Source of the DNA: Sphaerisporangium rhizosphaerae
GTDB taxonomy: Bacteria; Actinomycetota; Actinomycetes; Streptosporangiales; Streptosporangiaceae
Assembly: GCF_042665155.1 (NCBI RefSeq)
Contig: NZ_JBHTCG010000027.1
Location: forward strand, 58,808-122,807
Length of the DNA stretch: 64,000 nt
Reading direction: 5' to 3'
Part shown: positions 46,389 through 53,502 of the stretch, one piece after another
Layout of the letters: each line of letters starts with the position of its first letter
Numbering within the stretch: position 1 is the first letter of the stretch
Position numbers and translations under genes: made by a program
Notes under the pieces: model-generated
Databases searched by the model: none
What the model was told of the DNA's origin: nothing
What the model saw: only the letters and a program-made list of their open reading frames with translations

Positions 46389-46420
46389 ACGGATCACCGG
46401 ATCGCCGGATCGCCGGATCG
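46389..46420. repeat. 9-bp tandem repeat in the PKS control region
   Basis: GGATCACCG followed by copies of GGATCGCCG, non-coding, between the palindrome at 46466 and the SARP heptamers. No function is evident. Confidence 0.6.
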
Positions 46421-46465
46421 GCAAAAGGCACGGCGAGCATTCACCTCGGGCGCGCTCCGGGTGCC

Positions 46466-46484
46466 TGATCGCGATTCGCGATCA
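46466..46484. promoter_or_regulatory. Perfect 19-bp palindrome in the PKS/SARP intergenic region
   Basis: TGATCGCGATTCGCGATCA has 9-bp arms around a single T. It lies about 80 nt after the SARP stop and about 430 nt upstream of the PKS promoter. It could be an operator for a dimeric regulator or part of the SARP terminator. It is too symmetric to ignore. Confidence 0.55.
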
Positions 46485-46515
46485 CCGAAGGGCGTGAATG
46501 GGGCGTGGGATCAGC

Positions 46516-46530
46516 CCGGCCCCGGGCCGG
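46516..46530 (-). terminator. GC hairpin after the SARP gene
   Basis: CCGGCCC / GGGCCGG arms around one base, 33 nt downstream of the SARP stop. It is probably a terminator or RNA end, separating SARP transcription from the PKS promoter. No T-tract. Confidence 0.4.
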
Positions 46531-46562
46531 TGCGCTCCCGGTGGCTCTGCCGCCTCATCCGG

Positions 46563-47462
46563 TCAACCGGCTTCGCCCACCACGATCGCCGCGACCCGGG
46601 GGACAGGGAACTCGAGCTGGTCGTCCTGCCGCAGAACGGCGAGCTGGATCCGCTTGAGTGAACCCGACGGCTCGATGCCGAGCTCCGCCACCAGGCGCCG
46701 GCGGATCGCCTCGTAGACGGTGAGAGACTCGGCGGTCCTGCCGCCCCGATAGAGCGCGATCATCAGCTGTGCGTGCAACGTCTCCCAGGTGGGGAACCGC
46801 GAGGTCAGTTCGTACAGCTCGCCGATGATGTGCTGGTGGCGTCCGAGGTCCAGCTCGAGCTGGATCAGCCTCTCGTAGGCGGCGTTCCGCTCCTCCTCGA
46901 ACGCCCGTGCCGCGCATTCGAGGACCACCGAGTCGCGCAGATCGCGAAACGGGTCGCCTCGCCACAGCGACAGCGCCTGCCGGAGCTGTCTGGTCGCGAA
47001 CTCCGTCCGGCGTTCCCTGTCGCTCTGCCGCGCCTCGGCGACCAGGCCACGGAAGTCGCGGACATCCAGCTGATGACACTCCAGGTCGATCGCGTATCCA
47101 TCCGGCGCCGTGACCACCGTGCCGGGATCGACTCCGGCGTTCGCCAGGTACTTCCGTAACCTGGAGATGTTCACCTGAAGTGCCGTCAACGACGTGCGAG
47201 GCCGCTCGCTGGGCCACAGCGCGCTCAGGAGCTGATGGGCCGAGACGACACGCCCCGCATCGACGCACAGGCGGGCGAGCAGCATCCGCTGCCTCAAGGA
47301 ACTCGGGGTGATCCTGCCACCGGCGGCGTCCAGCACCTCCAGTGGGCCGAGCAACGAGATCTTCATGTGCGTGGAGCCCTCGCGCGTGAACCGCCGTTGT
47401 CCGGACGGCCCCGCCTGCGGCGCCACAGCGGCCGGGTGGCCGACCGCGTGATGAGGGATCAC
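46563..47462 (-). CDS. SARP-family pathway activator
   Basis: A 299-residue activator with the OmpR-like winged HTH (ISLLGPLEVLDAAGGRITPS to LQVNISRLRKYL, then PDGYAIDLE) and the bacterial transcriptional activation domain (DVRDFRGLVAEARQ onward, LYRGGRTAESLTVYEAIRRR near the end). Small SARPs of this kind bind direct heptamers and recruit RNA polymerase. Six such heptamers sit before the PKS operon. A GTG start at 47462 has GAAGGAG 5 nt upstream. The ATG at 47366 (MKISLLGP, 267 residues) begins exactly at the conserved domain and is the alternative, but its ribosome site is weaker; the codons between are GC-rich at position three, which favours the longer form. Confidence 0.9.
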   Translation of the reverse strand: MIPHHAVGHPAAVAPQAGPSGQRRFTREGSTHMKISLLGPLEVLDAAGGRITPSSLRQRMLLARLCVDAGRVVSAHQLLSALWPSERPRTSLTALQVNISRLRKYLANAGVDPGTVVTAPDGYAIDLECHQLDVRDFRGLVAEARQSDRERRTEFATRQLRQALSLWRGDPFRDLRDSVVLECAARAFEEERNAAYERLIQLELDLGRHQHIIGELYELTSRFPTWETLHAQLMIALYRGGRTAESLTVYEAIRRRLVAELGIEPSGSLKRIQLAVLRQDDQLEFPVPRVAAIVVGEAG

Positions 47463-47764
47463 GTGTGCTCCTTCGCCTTCGAGCGGCGGTCGATGTCATG
47501 GTCGAGCGGCTCAGAGGGCAAGCCGGTACCTGGGGCTCGTGCGCATCGGACTTCACGCGGGCGGTGTCGATGAGCCCGGACATCGGCGCGGTCATCGAAC
47601 ATCGCCCATCTGGGGAACGTCGCAGCGTCACGAAAGGCTTGAAAGGCGCATCCATCGAATGGGAGGAAGCCGGTTCAGATGCGCTTCGTATTCCGAGCAC
47701 AGCCACACCTGCTCGCCGGCCGATGCGATGGATTTGCGCCACATTCGAGCGTGCCGCTCTGTTG

Positions 47765-47805
47765 CATGACATTCAGGAGTAAGTCACATGACATTCAGCG
47801 GTAAG
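47765..47805. repeat. 22-bp-spaced direct repeat upstream of the SARP gene
   Basis: CATGACATTCAGGAGTAAG (47765-47783) and CATGACATTCAGCGGTAAG (47787-47805) differ at two positions. A further CATGTCAC begins at 47810. The 22-bp pitch is two helical turns, as expected for a cooperative DNA-binding site. It lies about 300 bp before the SARP start. Confidence 0.65.
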
Positions 47806-48035
47806 ACCACATGTCACGTTTGTGCAATCATCGCCACTCGTGATATTCCCACCCCACCCCCGCCTCGTCAAGATAAATTTTCGGTCGGCCCGGATCCGTC
47901 CGTCACCCGGCGGCCGGCCGGCGGGAACGACGCCTCATGATCCGGAACGTCCCGGAGAGCCCGGCGGCAATGGAATCGTCAAGCCTTCCATGCCGCCTGC
48001 CGGCATCCGCGCTCGCGCCCCCACACGTAAGCGGG

Positions 48036-48083
48036 TTACCGACCGGTGAATCGCTCACGGATCAGGGGGTTACCGGGCGGTAA
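48036..48083. promoter_or_regulatory. Two TTACCG-NN-CGGTRA palindromes
   Basis: TTACCGACCGGTGA (48036-48049) and TTACCGGGCGGTAA (48070-48083) share the same 6-2-6 layout, 34 bp centre to centre. They look like operators for a dimeric repressor. No gene starts nearby on the plus strand; the SARP gene about 600 bp away is the closest downstream target on the minus strand. Confidence 0.5.
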
Positions 48084-48303
48084 ACTCTTGACCGAATCCC
48101 ACAGACCCGCCCGCCCCAATGTGCGATATCGCTAACAATTCCCCCGGAAAATTAGCAAGGCTGCATCACCACGTCCTCCCGTCGGAACCCACGGCGTCGT
48201 GGCTCCGGTCAGCACCTCCCGAGCGCCCCGGCGGCGGTGTGGCCCCCGCCGGCGGGTCGCCACAGCCGAAGCTCCCCGCGATGTGCGTGCCTTTCGAGAC
48301 CCG

Positions 48304-48954
48304 TCATGGGCGTGGGCGTGTCGCGGCCGCGTCCAGTGCCGGCGCGAGCGGCATCAGCGCGATGCGCATCAGGTTCGGCAGCGATCCCGACGGCGCCACC
48401 AAGCCGCTCGTCGACGCGGGCACGGCCGTCGATCGCAGCCACCGCTGGAGCGCGACCTTGGCGGCCGCGCCGACTCCGGCGGAGAGCACCTGGGCGGTCA
48501 GCGGGTCCATGCCTCGGCAGCGTTGGGCGATGGCTTCGGCGAGCGGCCCCTCCATCGTGGTGACGGTGTCGGCGTAGCAGGCGCGCAGGGCGGAACTGGC
48601 AGTGATCATCAGCAGCGCGTCCCGCGCATCGTCGCCGGGGTCGGTGTACTCCCCGACGACGGCGTCGATGACGGCGTCGGCGAGGCCGACGTCGGCGGGA
48701 CGGGCGGCCACGGCCGCCGCCACCCGTGACGCGCGCTCCGCGGTGACCGCGGCGACGATCGCCTGCTCACGGCTTGCGAAGTAGTTGTTGTAGGTCCTGG
48801 GCGACACGCCCGCGGCCTCGGCGATGTCGTCGACGCGGACGTTCTCGGGCCCGCGTTCCAGCGCGAGGCGCAGCGCCGCCGCGCGGAGCGCCTGTCTGGT
48901 GGCCTCCTTCTTCCGTTCACGCAGGCCCGGCCGATTCGTCGTCACGTCCCTCAT
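48304..48954 (-). CDS. TetR-family regulator divergent from a TIM-barrel gene
   Basis: A 216-residue TetR protein. The HTH spans about residues 12-55 (RKKEATRQALRAAALRLALE, then IAEAAGVSPRTYNNYFASRE), and a helical ligand domain with no named family follows. The ATG at 48954 gives a normal N-terminal length; longer readings extend into the operator. Eleven bp upstream begins a perfect inverted repeat (48965-48996) shared with the divergent gene at 49055, so it probably represses both. It lies outside the PKS operon, and nothing ties it to the PKS. Confidence 0.9.
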   Translation of the reverse strand: MRDVTTNRPGLRERKKEATRQALRAAALRLALERGPENVRVDDIAEAAGVSPRTYNNYFASREQAIVAAVTAERASRVAAAVAARPADVGLADAVIDAVVGEYTDPGDDARDALLMITASSALRACYADTVTTMEGPLAEAIAQRCRGMDPLTAQVLSAGVGAAAKVALQRWLRSTAVPASTSGLVAPSGSLPNLMRIALMPLAPALDAAATRPRP

Positions 48955-48964
48955 CCTAACCCAC

Positions 48965-48996
48965 CTTGCGTGCACGCAAAGATGCGTGCACGCAAG
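48965..48996. promoter_or_regulatory. TetR operator, perfect 14-bp inverted repeat
   Basis: CTTGCGTGCACGCA (48965-48978) and TGCGTGCACGCAAG (48983-48996) are exact reverse complements around AAGA. Each arm contains the palindrome TGCGTGCACGCA. It lies in the 100-bp gap between the TetR and TIM-barrel start codons. Confidence 0.85.
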
Positions 48997-49054
48997 AATC
49001 TGGTAGCGTCGCCTCTCGTCCGCTCCACAGACATCCGAGAAAGGACCGACATCC

Positions 49055-50077
49055 ATGCGCGCAAAGGGCATGACCTACGACACCGGGTTCATCCGCGATG
49101 GCGTCAACTCGGTGGAAGGCTTCGACCCGGAGCTGGTCAGGCGAGAGCTGACCATCATCCGCGACGACCTGCACTGCAATGCCGTCCAGATCGTCGGCGG
49201 CGACCCGGGGCGCCTGGAGCTCGCCGCCCGCTGTGCCGCCGGCCTCGGCCTCGAGGTCTGGTTCTCGCCGTACCCGCTGGACCTGACGACCGACGAGATC
49301 CTCGCGTTGTTCCTCGACTGCGCCGACCGGGCCGAGCGGCTGCGCGCAGCGGGAGCCGAGGTCGTGTTCGTCACCGGCGTCGAGCTGAGCCTCATGAACC
49401 GGGGATTCGCCGACGGTGACCGCCTCGAGGAACGACTCGCTCGCCTGCTGGGCGACCCGGACGGCCGGGCGGAACGCCTCGCCGAGGTCAGGACCCGTAT
49501 CGGCGACTTTCTCACCACCGCCGTGGCAGCGGTCCGCGAGCGCTTCCACGGAAAGGTCACCTACGCCGCCATCCCGTTCGAGGGCGTCGACTGGGACCTG
49601 TTCGACTTCGTGACCTACGAGCTCATCCGATCCGCGGAGGTCGCCGACCGGTTCCGAGGGGGCGTGCGCGACCTCGTCGCACAACCCAAACCCGTCGCCG
49701 TCACCGGTTTCGGCACCGCGACCTGGCGCGGTGCGGGCGATGTCGCGCCACGCAGCATGGAGATCCTGCAGATCGACGAAGCCACCGGCGCGATGCGGCT
49801 GGACGGGCGGTACGAGCGCGACGAGGCCGGCCAGGCGGCCTACCTCGGCGAACTGCTCGAGATCTTCGACGGCGAGGGCGTCGACAGCGCCTTCGTCCAC
49901 CTCTTCGCGCTCCGCAACCTGCCCCACCGCCCCGACGGCGACCCCCGCGACGACCTCGACCTCGCCAGCCTCGGGATCGTCAAGGTCCTCGACGGCCGCA
50001 ACGGCGACACCTACCCCGACATGCCCTGGGAGCCCAAAGCCGCCTTCGCCGCGATCGCCGAACGCTACTCCGGCTGA
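49055..50077 (+). CDS. TIM-barrel glycoside-hydrolase-like protein (family often labelled abortive infection protein)
   Basis: A 340-residue protein beginning MRAKGMTYDTGFIRDGVNSV. It has a repeated strand-helix pattern: LHCNAVQIVGGDPGRLELAA, LGLEVWFSPYPLDLTTDE, VVFVTGVELSLMNRGF and a late VDSAFVHLFALRNLPH. This fits a TIM barrel with acidic residues at strand ends. Databases often name relatives abortive infection proteins, but I see no phage-defence feature, and a glycosidase-like function is equally possible. GAAAGGA precedes the ATG. It is controlled by the TetR operator upstream. Confidence 0.75.
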   Translation: MRAKGMTYDTGFIRDGVNSVEGFDPELVRRELTIIRDDLHCNAVQIVGGDPGRLELAARCAAGLGLEVWFSPYPLDLTTDEILALFLDCADRAERLRAAGAEVVFVTGVELSLMNRGFADGDRLEERLARLLGDPDGRAERLAEVRTRIGDFLTTAVAAVRERFHGKVTYAAIPFEGVDWDLFDFVTYELIRSAEVADRFRGGVRDLVAQPKPVAVTGFGTATWRGAGDVAPRSMEILQIDEATGAMRLDGRYERDEAGQAAYLGELLEIFDGEGVDSAFVHLFALRNLPHRPDGDPRDDLDLASLGIVKVLDGRNGDTYPDMPWEPKAAFAAIAERYSG

Positions 50078-50094
50078 CCCGGGGCGGCGAAGCA

Positions 50095-50122
50095 CCGGCC
50101 CCTCTTGTGCCCACCGGGCCGG
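50095..50122. terminator. Hairpin between convergent TIM-barrel and rsmB genes
   Basis: Seven-bp stem CCGGCCC (50095-50101) / GGGCCGG (50116-50122) with a 14-nt loop, in the 57-bp gap between convergent stops. Likely a shared terminator. Confidence 0.45.
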
Positions 50123-50134
50123 CGGGCGCCGGGG

Positions 50135-51559
50135 TCAGGTGCGGCGGATGAGGGACAGGAACATGGCGTCGGTGCCGTGGCGGTGGGGCCAGAACTGGGC
50201 GTAGGGGCCCTCGCCCAGGTGGTCGACCTCGCGAAGGTAGGACGGGGCGTCCAGCAGCTCGGCGTCGCCCCGCCTCTTGACCACGTCGCCGACCACGACG
50301 CGGGTCTCGGCAAGGTGCGGCGAGCACGTCACGTACGCCACGACCCCGCCGGGGCGGACGGCGTCCAGGGCCGAGCCGAGCAGGCGCCGCTGGATCGCGC
50401 CGAGCTCCTGGACGCTGTCGGAGGAGCGCCGCCAGCGGGCCTCGGGGCGCCGGCGCAGCGCGCCGAGGCCGGTGCACGGGGCGTCGACCAGCACCCGGTC
50501 GAAGGCGCCGTCCCGCCAGGCGGGCCGGGTGCCGTCGGCGGTGATGACCCCGGCCCTGCGCGTGGCCCGCCACACCAGCCGGGCGCGGTGGAAGCGCTGG
50601 TCGGCGGCGAGCAGGTGGCGGTCGTTCTGCACGGCGAGCGCGTCGAGCAGCCCGGCCTTGCCGCCCGGGCCGGCGCACATGTCCAGCCAGTAGCGGTCGG
50701 AGCCCTCGACGGGCACCCGGGTCAGGGCGAGCGCGACGAGCTGGCTGGCCTCGTCCTGGACGGCCGCACGGCCCTGCGCGACGGCCTCCAGGGACGCCGG
50801 GTCCCCCTCGGGGAGGTAGGCCGCGTACGGCGAGTAGCGGGCCGCGGCCGCGCCGTCCTCGACCAGCTCACCGACGGTGCTGCGGCCCGGCCAGGCGACG
50901 AGCGTCACCGCGGGGCGCTCGTTGTCGGCGGCCAGCAGGTCGGCGGTCTCCTCGAAGCCGCCGCCGACCGCGTCGCGCAGCGCCGAGACGATCCACCGCG
51001 GGTGGCTGTAGGCGACGGCGAGGTGGCCCACGGCGTCCTCGCCGGGGTCGGGGGCGACGATGGGCAGCCACTGGTCGAAGTCGCGGGTGGCGACCTTGCG
51101 GAGGATGGCGTTGGCGAACTTCGAGGCGCCGGTGCCCACGCGCAGCCGCACCAGGTCGACCGTCGCGCTGACGGCGGCGTGCGGGGGCACCCGCGTCTTG
51201 AGGAGCTGGTGGACCCCGAGACGGATGGCGTCCAGCAGCGGCGGGTCGATGTCCTCCGGCGGGCGGTCGCTGCACGCGGCGACGATCTCGTCGTAGGTGC
51301 CGAGGCCGCGCAGGGTGCCGTAGGCCAGCTCGGTCGCCAGGGCGGCGTCACGGCCGGACAGGCCTCGCTCGCGCAGCAGCGTGGGCATCAGCAGGTTGGC
51401 GTAGGCGTCGCGCTCGTCGACGGCCCGCAGCAGGTCGTAGGCGACGTTGCGGGCCTCGTCGCGCACCGGCTTCGGCCTCCTGCCGCCCGGGGCGGGTCTC
51501 CTGCCGCCCGCGCCGGGCCGTCCGCCGCCCGTGCGGCCGGCGCCGCTCGGGGAGCCCAT
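50135..51559 (-). CDS. rsmB: 16S rRNA m5C967 methyltransferase RsmB (Sun/NOL1 family)
   Basis: A 474-residue RNA methyltransferase. An N-terminal NusB-like RNA-binding domain (about residues 35-165) precedes the SAM-dependent catalytic domain. Motifs are DMCAGPGGKAGLLDAL (SAM site), DAPCTGLGALRRRPEARW and VTCSPHLAET, the last two carrying the two catalytic Cys. The ATG at 51559 overlaps the fmt stop by one base (TGATG). The extension MGSPSGAGRTGGGRPGAGGR is low-complexity and basic, common in actinomycetes. It normally precedes rpe; here the next gene is unrelated and convergent. Confidence 0.95.
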   Translation of the reverse strand: MGSPSGAGRTGGGRPGAGGRRPAPGGRRPKPVRDEARNVAYDLLRAVDERDAYANLLMPTLLRERGLSGRDAALATELAYGTLRGLGTYDEIVAACSDRPPEDIDPPLLDAIRLGVHQLLKTRVPPHAAVSATVDLVRLRVGTGASKFANAILRKVATRDFDQWLPIVAPDPGEDAVGHLAVAYSHPRWIVSALRDAVGGGFEETADLLAADNERPAVTLVAWPGRSTVGELVEDGAAAARYSPYAAYLPEGDPASLEAVAQGRAAVQDEASQLVALALTRVPVEGSDRYWLDMCAGPGGKAGLLDALAVQNDRHLLAADQRFHRARLVWRATRRAGVITADGTRPAWRDGAFDRVLVDAPCTGLGALRRRPEARWRRSSDSVQELGAIQRRLLGSALDAVRPGGVVAYVTCSPHLAETRVVVGDVVKRRGDAELLDAPSYLREVDHLGEGPYAQFWPHRHGTDAMFLSLIRRT

Positions 51560-52509
51560 CAGGCGAGCCGGTCGTCGGCGCCGGGGCGCACGCCGCGCGC
51601 CCACTCACCGGCGGCCATCAGGCGCTTGCCTTGCGGCTGGACCTCGCCGAGCCGCACGGGGTGGGTGGCGGTGCCGACCAGGACGGTGTCCTTGGCGACG
51701 GCGATCTGCCCCGGCGCGAGAGCGCCCTCGGCGGGCACGAGGGCCGAGGGGCCGGGGACGGGCGCGACCGGGCCGAGCTTGAGCCGCGCGCCCCGGAACT
51801 CGGTCCAGGCGCCGGGGTTCGGGGTGCACGCGCGCACCAGCCGGTCGACGCGCATCGCGGGCGCCGTCCAGTCGACCCGCGCGTCCGCCACCTCCAGCTT
51901 GGGCGCGTAGCTGACGCCCTCGGCGGGCTGCGGGCGGGCTTCCAGGGTGCCGTCCTCCACGCCGTCGAGCGTCGCCGCCAGCAGGCCCGCGCCCGACTCC
52001 GACAGGCGGGCCAGCAGTTCGCCGCTGGTGTCGTCGGGCCGGATCTCCTCGGTCACCACCCCGTACACCGGGCCGGCGTCGAGCGCCTTGACGATCTGGA
52101 ACGTCGCCGCGCCGGTGATCGGGTCGCCGTGGAGCACGGCGTGCTGCACCGGGGCGGCGCCCCGCCAGGCCGGCAGCAGCGAGAAGTGCAGGTTGATCCA
52201 GCCGTGCCGGGGGATGTCCAGCGCCGACTGGGGCAGCAGCGCACCGTAGGCCACGACCGGGCAGCAGTCGGGGTCGATGGCCTTGAGCCGGGCCAGGAAC
52301 TCGGGGTCGCCCGCCTTGGCCGGACGCAGCACCTCGATGCCGGCGGACTCGGCCAGCTCGGCGACGGGACTTGGGTGGATCTTGCGGCCCCGCCCGGACT
52401 GGGCGTCCGGGCGGGTCACCACGGCCACCACCTCGTGCCTGGGCGAGTCGAGCAGCGCCCGCAGCGGGGCCAGGGCGGTCTCGGGGGTTCCGGCGAAGAC
52501 GAGGCGCAC
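51559..52509 (-). CDS. fmt: Methionyl-tRNA formyltransferase
   Basis: A 316-residue enzyme that formylates initiator Met-tRNA with 10-formyl-THF. It shows MRLVFAGTPETALAPLRALL at the N-terminus, the catalytic stretch INLHFSLLPAWRGAAPVQHA (Asn and His) and a C-terminal OB-type domain from about residue 205. A GTG at 52509 is the start, 3 bp after the def stop. It forms a tight unit with def and rsmB, all in the same direction. Confidence 0.97.
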   Translation of the reverse strand: MRLVFAGTPETALAPLRALLDSPRHEVVAVVTRPDAQSGRGRKIHPSPVAELAESAGIEVLRPAKAGDPEFLARLKAIDPDCCPVVAYGALLPQSALDIPRHGWINLHFSLLPAWRGAAPVQHAVLHGDPITGAATFQIVKALDAGPVYGVVTEEIRPDDTSGELLARLSESGAGLLAATLDGVEDGTLEARPQPAEGVSYAPKLEVADARVDWTAPAMRVDRLVRACTPNPGAWTEFRGARLKLGPVAPVPGPSALVPAEGALAPGQIAVAKDTVLVGTATHPVRLGEVQPQGKRLMAAGEWARGVRPGADDRLA

Positions 52510-52512
52510 TTG

Positions 52513-53061
52513 CTAGAGAGCCTTCCCTTGAGTGGCGTGCGGCGAGAACTTGACGGCCGGGGCGGCCAGCCCGCTCCACTCGGCCTCGCGGATCGCCTTC
52601 ATCGCCAGTTTGCGCTGCTTGGGATCCATGCGGTCGATGAACAGCACGCCGTCGAGGTGGTCGGTCTCGTGCTGCACGCAGCGGGCCATCAGGTCGGTGC
52701 CCTCGATGGTGACCGGCTCGCCGTGCATGTCGAAGCCCTTGGCGACGGCGCGGATGGCGCGCGGCGTCGGGAAGGTGAGGCCGGGGAAGGACAGGCAGCC
52801 CTCCTCACCATCCTCGTCCTTGTCCTCCGACAGGTCGAGGGTGGGGTTGACCAGGTGGCCGAGGGTGTCGTCCACGTAGTAGGTGAACACCCGCAGGCCG
52901 ACCCCGATCTGCGGCGCGGCCAGGCCGGCGCCGGGGGCGTCCATCATCGTGTCGGTGAGGTCTTTGACGAGCTTGCGGAGCTCCTTGTCGAAGTCCTTGA
53001 CCGGCTCCGCGGGGGTGCGCAGCACCGGGTCGCCGAACAGGCGGATCGACTGTATGGCCAC
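52513..53061 (-). CDS. def: Peptide deformylase
   Basis: A 182-residue Fe(II)-type deformylase that removes the formyl group from nascent proteins. All three motifs are present: GAGLAAPQIG (motif 1, about residues 44-53), EGCLSFPG (motif 2, metal Cys) and QHETDHLDG (motif 3, HExxH). The GTG start at 53061 reads MAIQSIRLFGDPVLR, the normal N-terminus. It is directly upstream of fmt, so formylation and deformylation are co-expressed. Confidence 0.97.
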   Translation of the reverse strand: MAIQSIRLFGDPVLRTPAEPVKDFDKELRKLVKDLTDTMMDAPGAGLAAPQIGVGLRVFTYYVDDTLGHLVNPTLDLSEDKDEDGEEGCLSFPGLTFPTPRAIRAVAKGFDMHGEPVTIEGTDLMARCVQHETDHLDGVLFIDRMDPKQRKLAMKAIREAEWSGLAAPAVKFSPHATQGKAL

Positions 53062-53502
53062 GGAAGACTCCGTTCACGTCACGAATTGAAGGTCTCACTA
53101 GTTTATGTGGCTCACCGCGAACGCCGCGTCCGCGATCACGGGAGCGCCCCCACCCGCCGGTCGGAGCCCACGGCGCCGGGATTGATCGGGTTCCGCGGCG
53201 TCGTCGAAGGCTACACCGGCGGCGCCGTCCCGGCGGGAGCAGGCGCGGCCCGCGGCGCGTGATCGTTCGTGGCCGTGTCGATCACTGTGGCGCGGGCGGC
53301 GCGCGCGGGCTGCCTGGGCGTTTGCACGTACGTGGAAATGCTTATGGACAAATGCCGCACTGAACGAGAATCAGTCCAGCACTCACCAAATTGGTGGGGT
53401 TAGCCCGACCTAGGGTCAGTCGCTGGCGGAATACCGGCTCCCCCGGACGGGACGGGACCTTCCGGTCAGCCATTCCCCGTTCCGCGTGTCCTGGAGGATT
53501 CA
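53062..53502. other. Divergent intergenic region between def and the secreted amidase-like gene
   Basis: 441 bp with no supported gene. It has a GC-poorer part (about 53335-53400), probably the promoter of the gene at 53503, including the small palindrome CACCAA-A-TTGGTG (53384-53396). I see no riboswitch-like structure. Confidence 0.5.

Larger units (their letters stand above)
47463..48303. other. 841-bp non-coding stretch upstream of the SARP gene, with repeats and palindromes
   Basis: No convincing gene: ORFs here have low GC at codon position three and no family motifs. GC content drops around 47770-48160. It contains the 22-bp direct repeats (47765-47805) and two TTACCG-type palindromes (48036-48083), so it is probably the long regulatory region of the SARP gene. 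I cannot place the SARP promoter itself. Confidence 0.6.

Noticed and set aside
47465..47782. Possible 105-residue gene upstream of the SARP
   Set aside because: GC at third codon positions is far below real genes here, there is no ribosome site and no family motif; its stop lies in the 22-bp repeats.
48119..48577. Possible 152-residue plus-strand gene
   Set aside because: Most of it is antisense to the TetR gene at 48304, and its product has no recognisable features.
49055..50077. Phage-defence (abortive infection) system
   Set aside because: Only the common database label suggests it; no toxin, nuclease or partner gene is adjacent.
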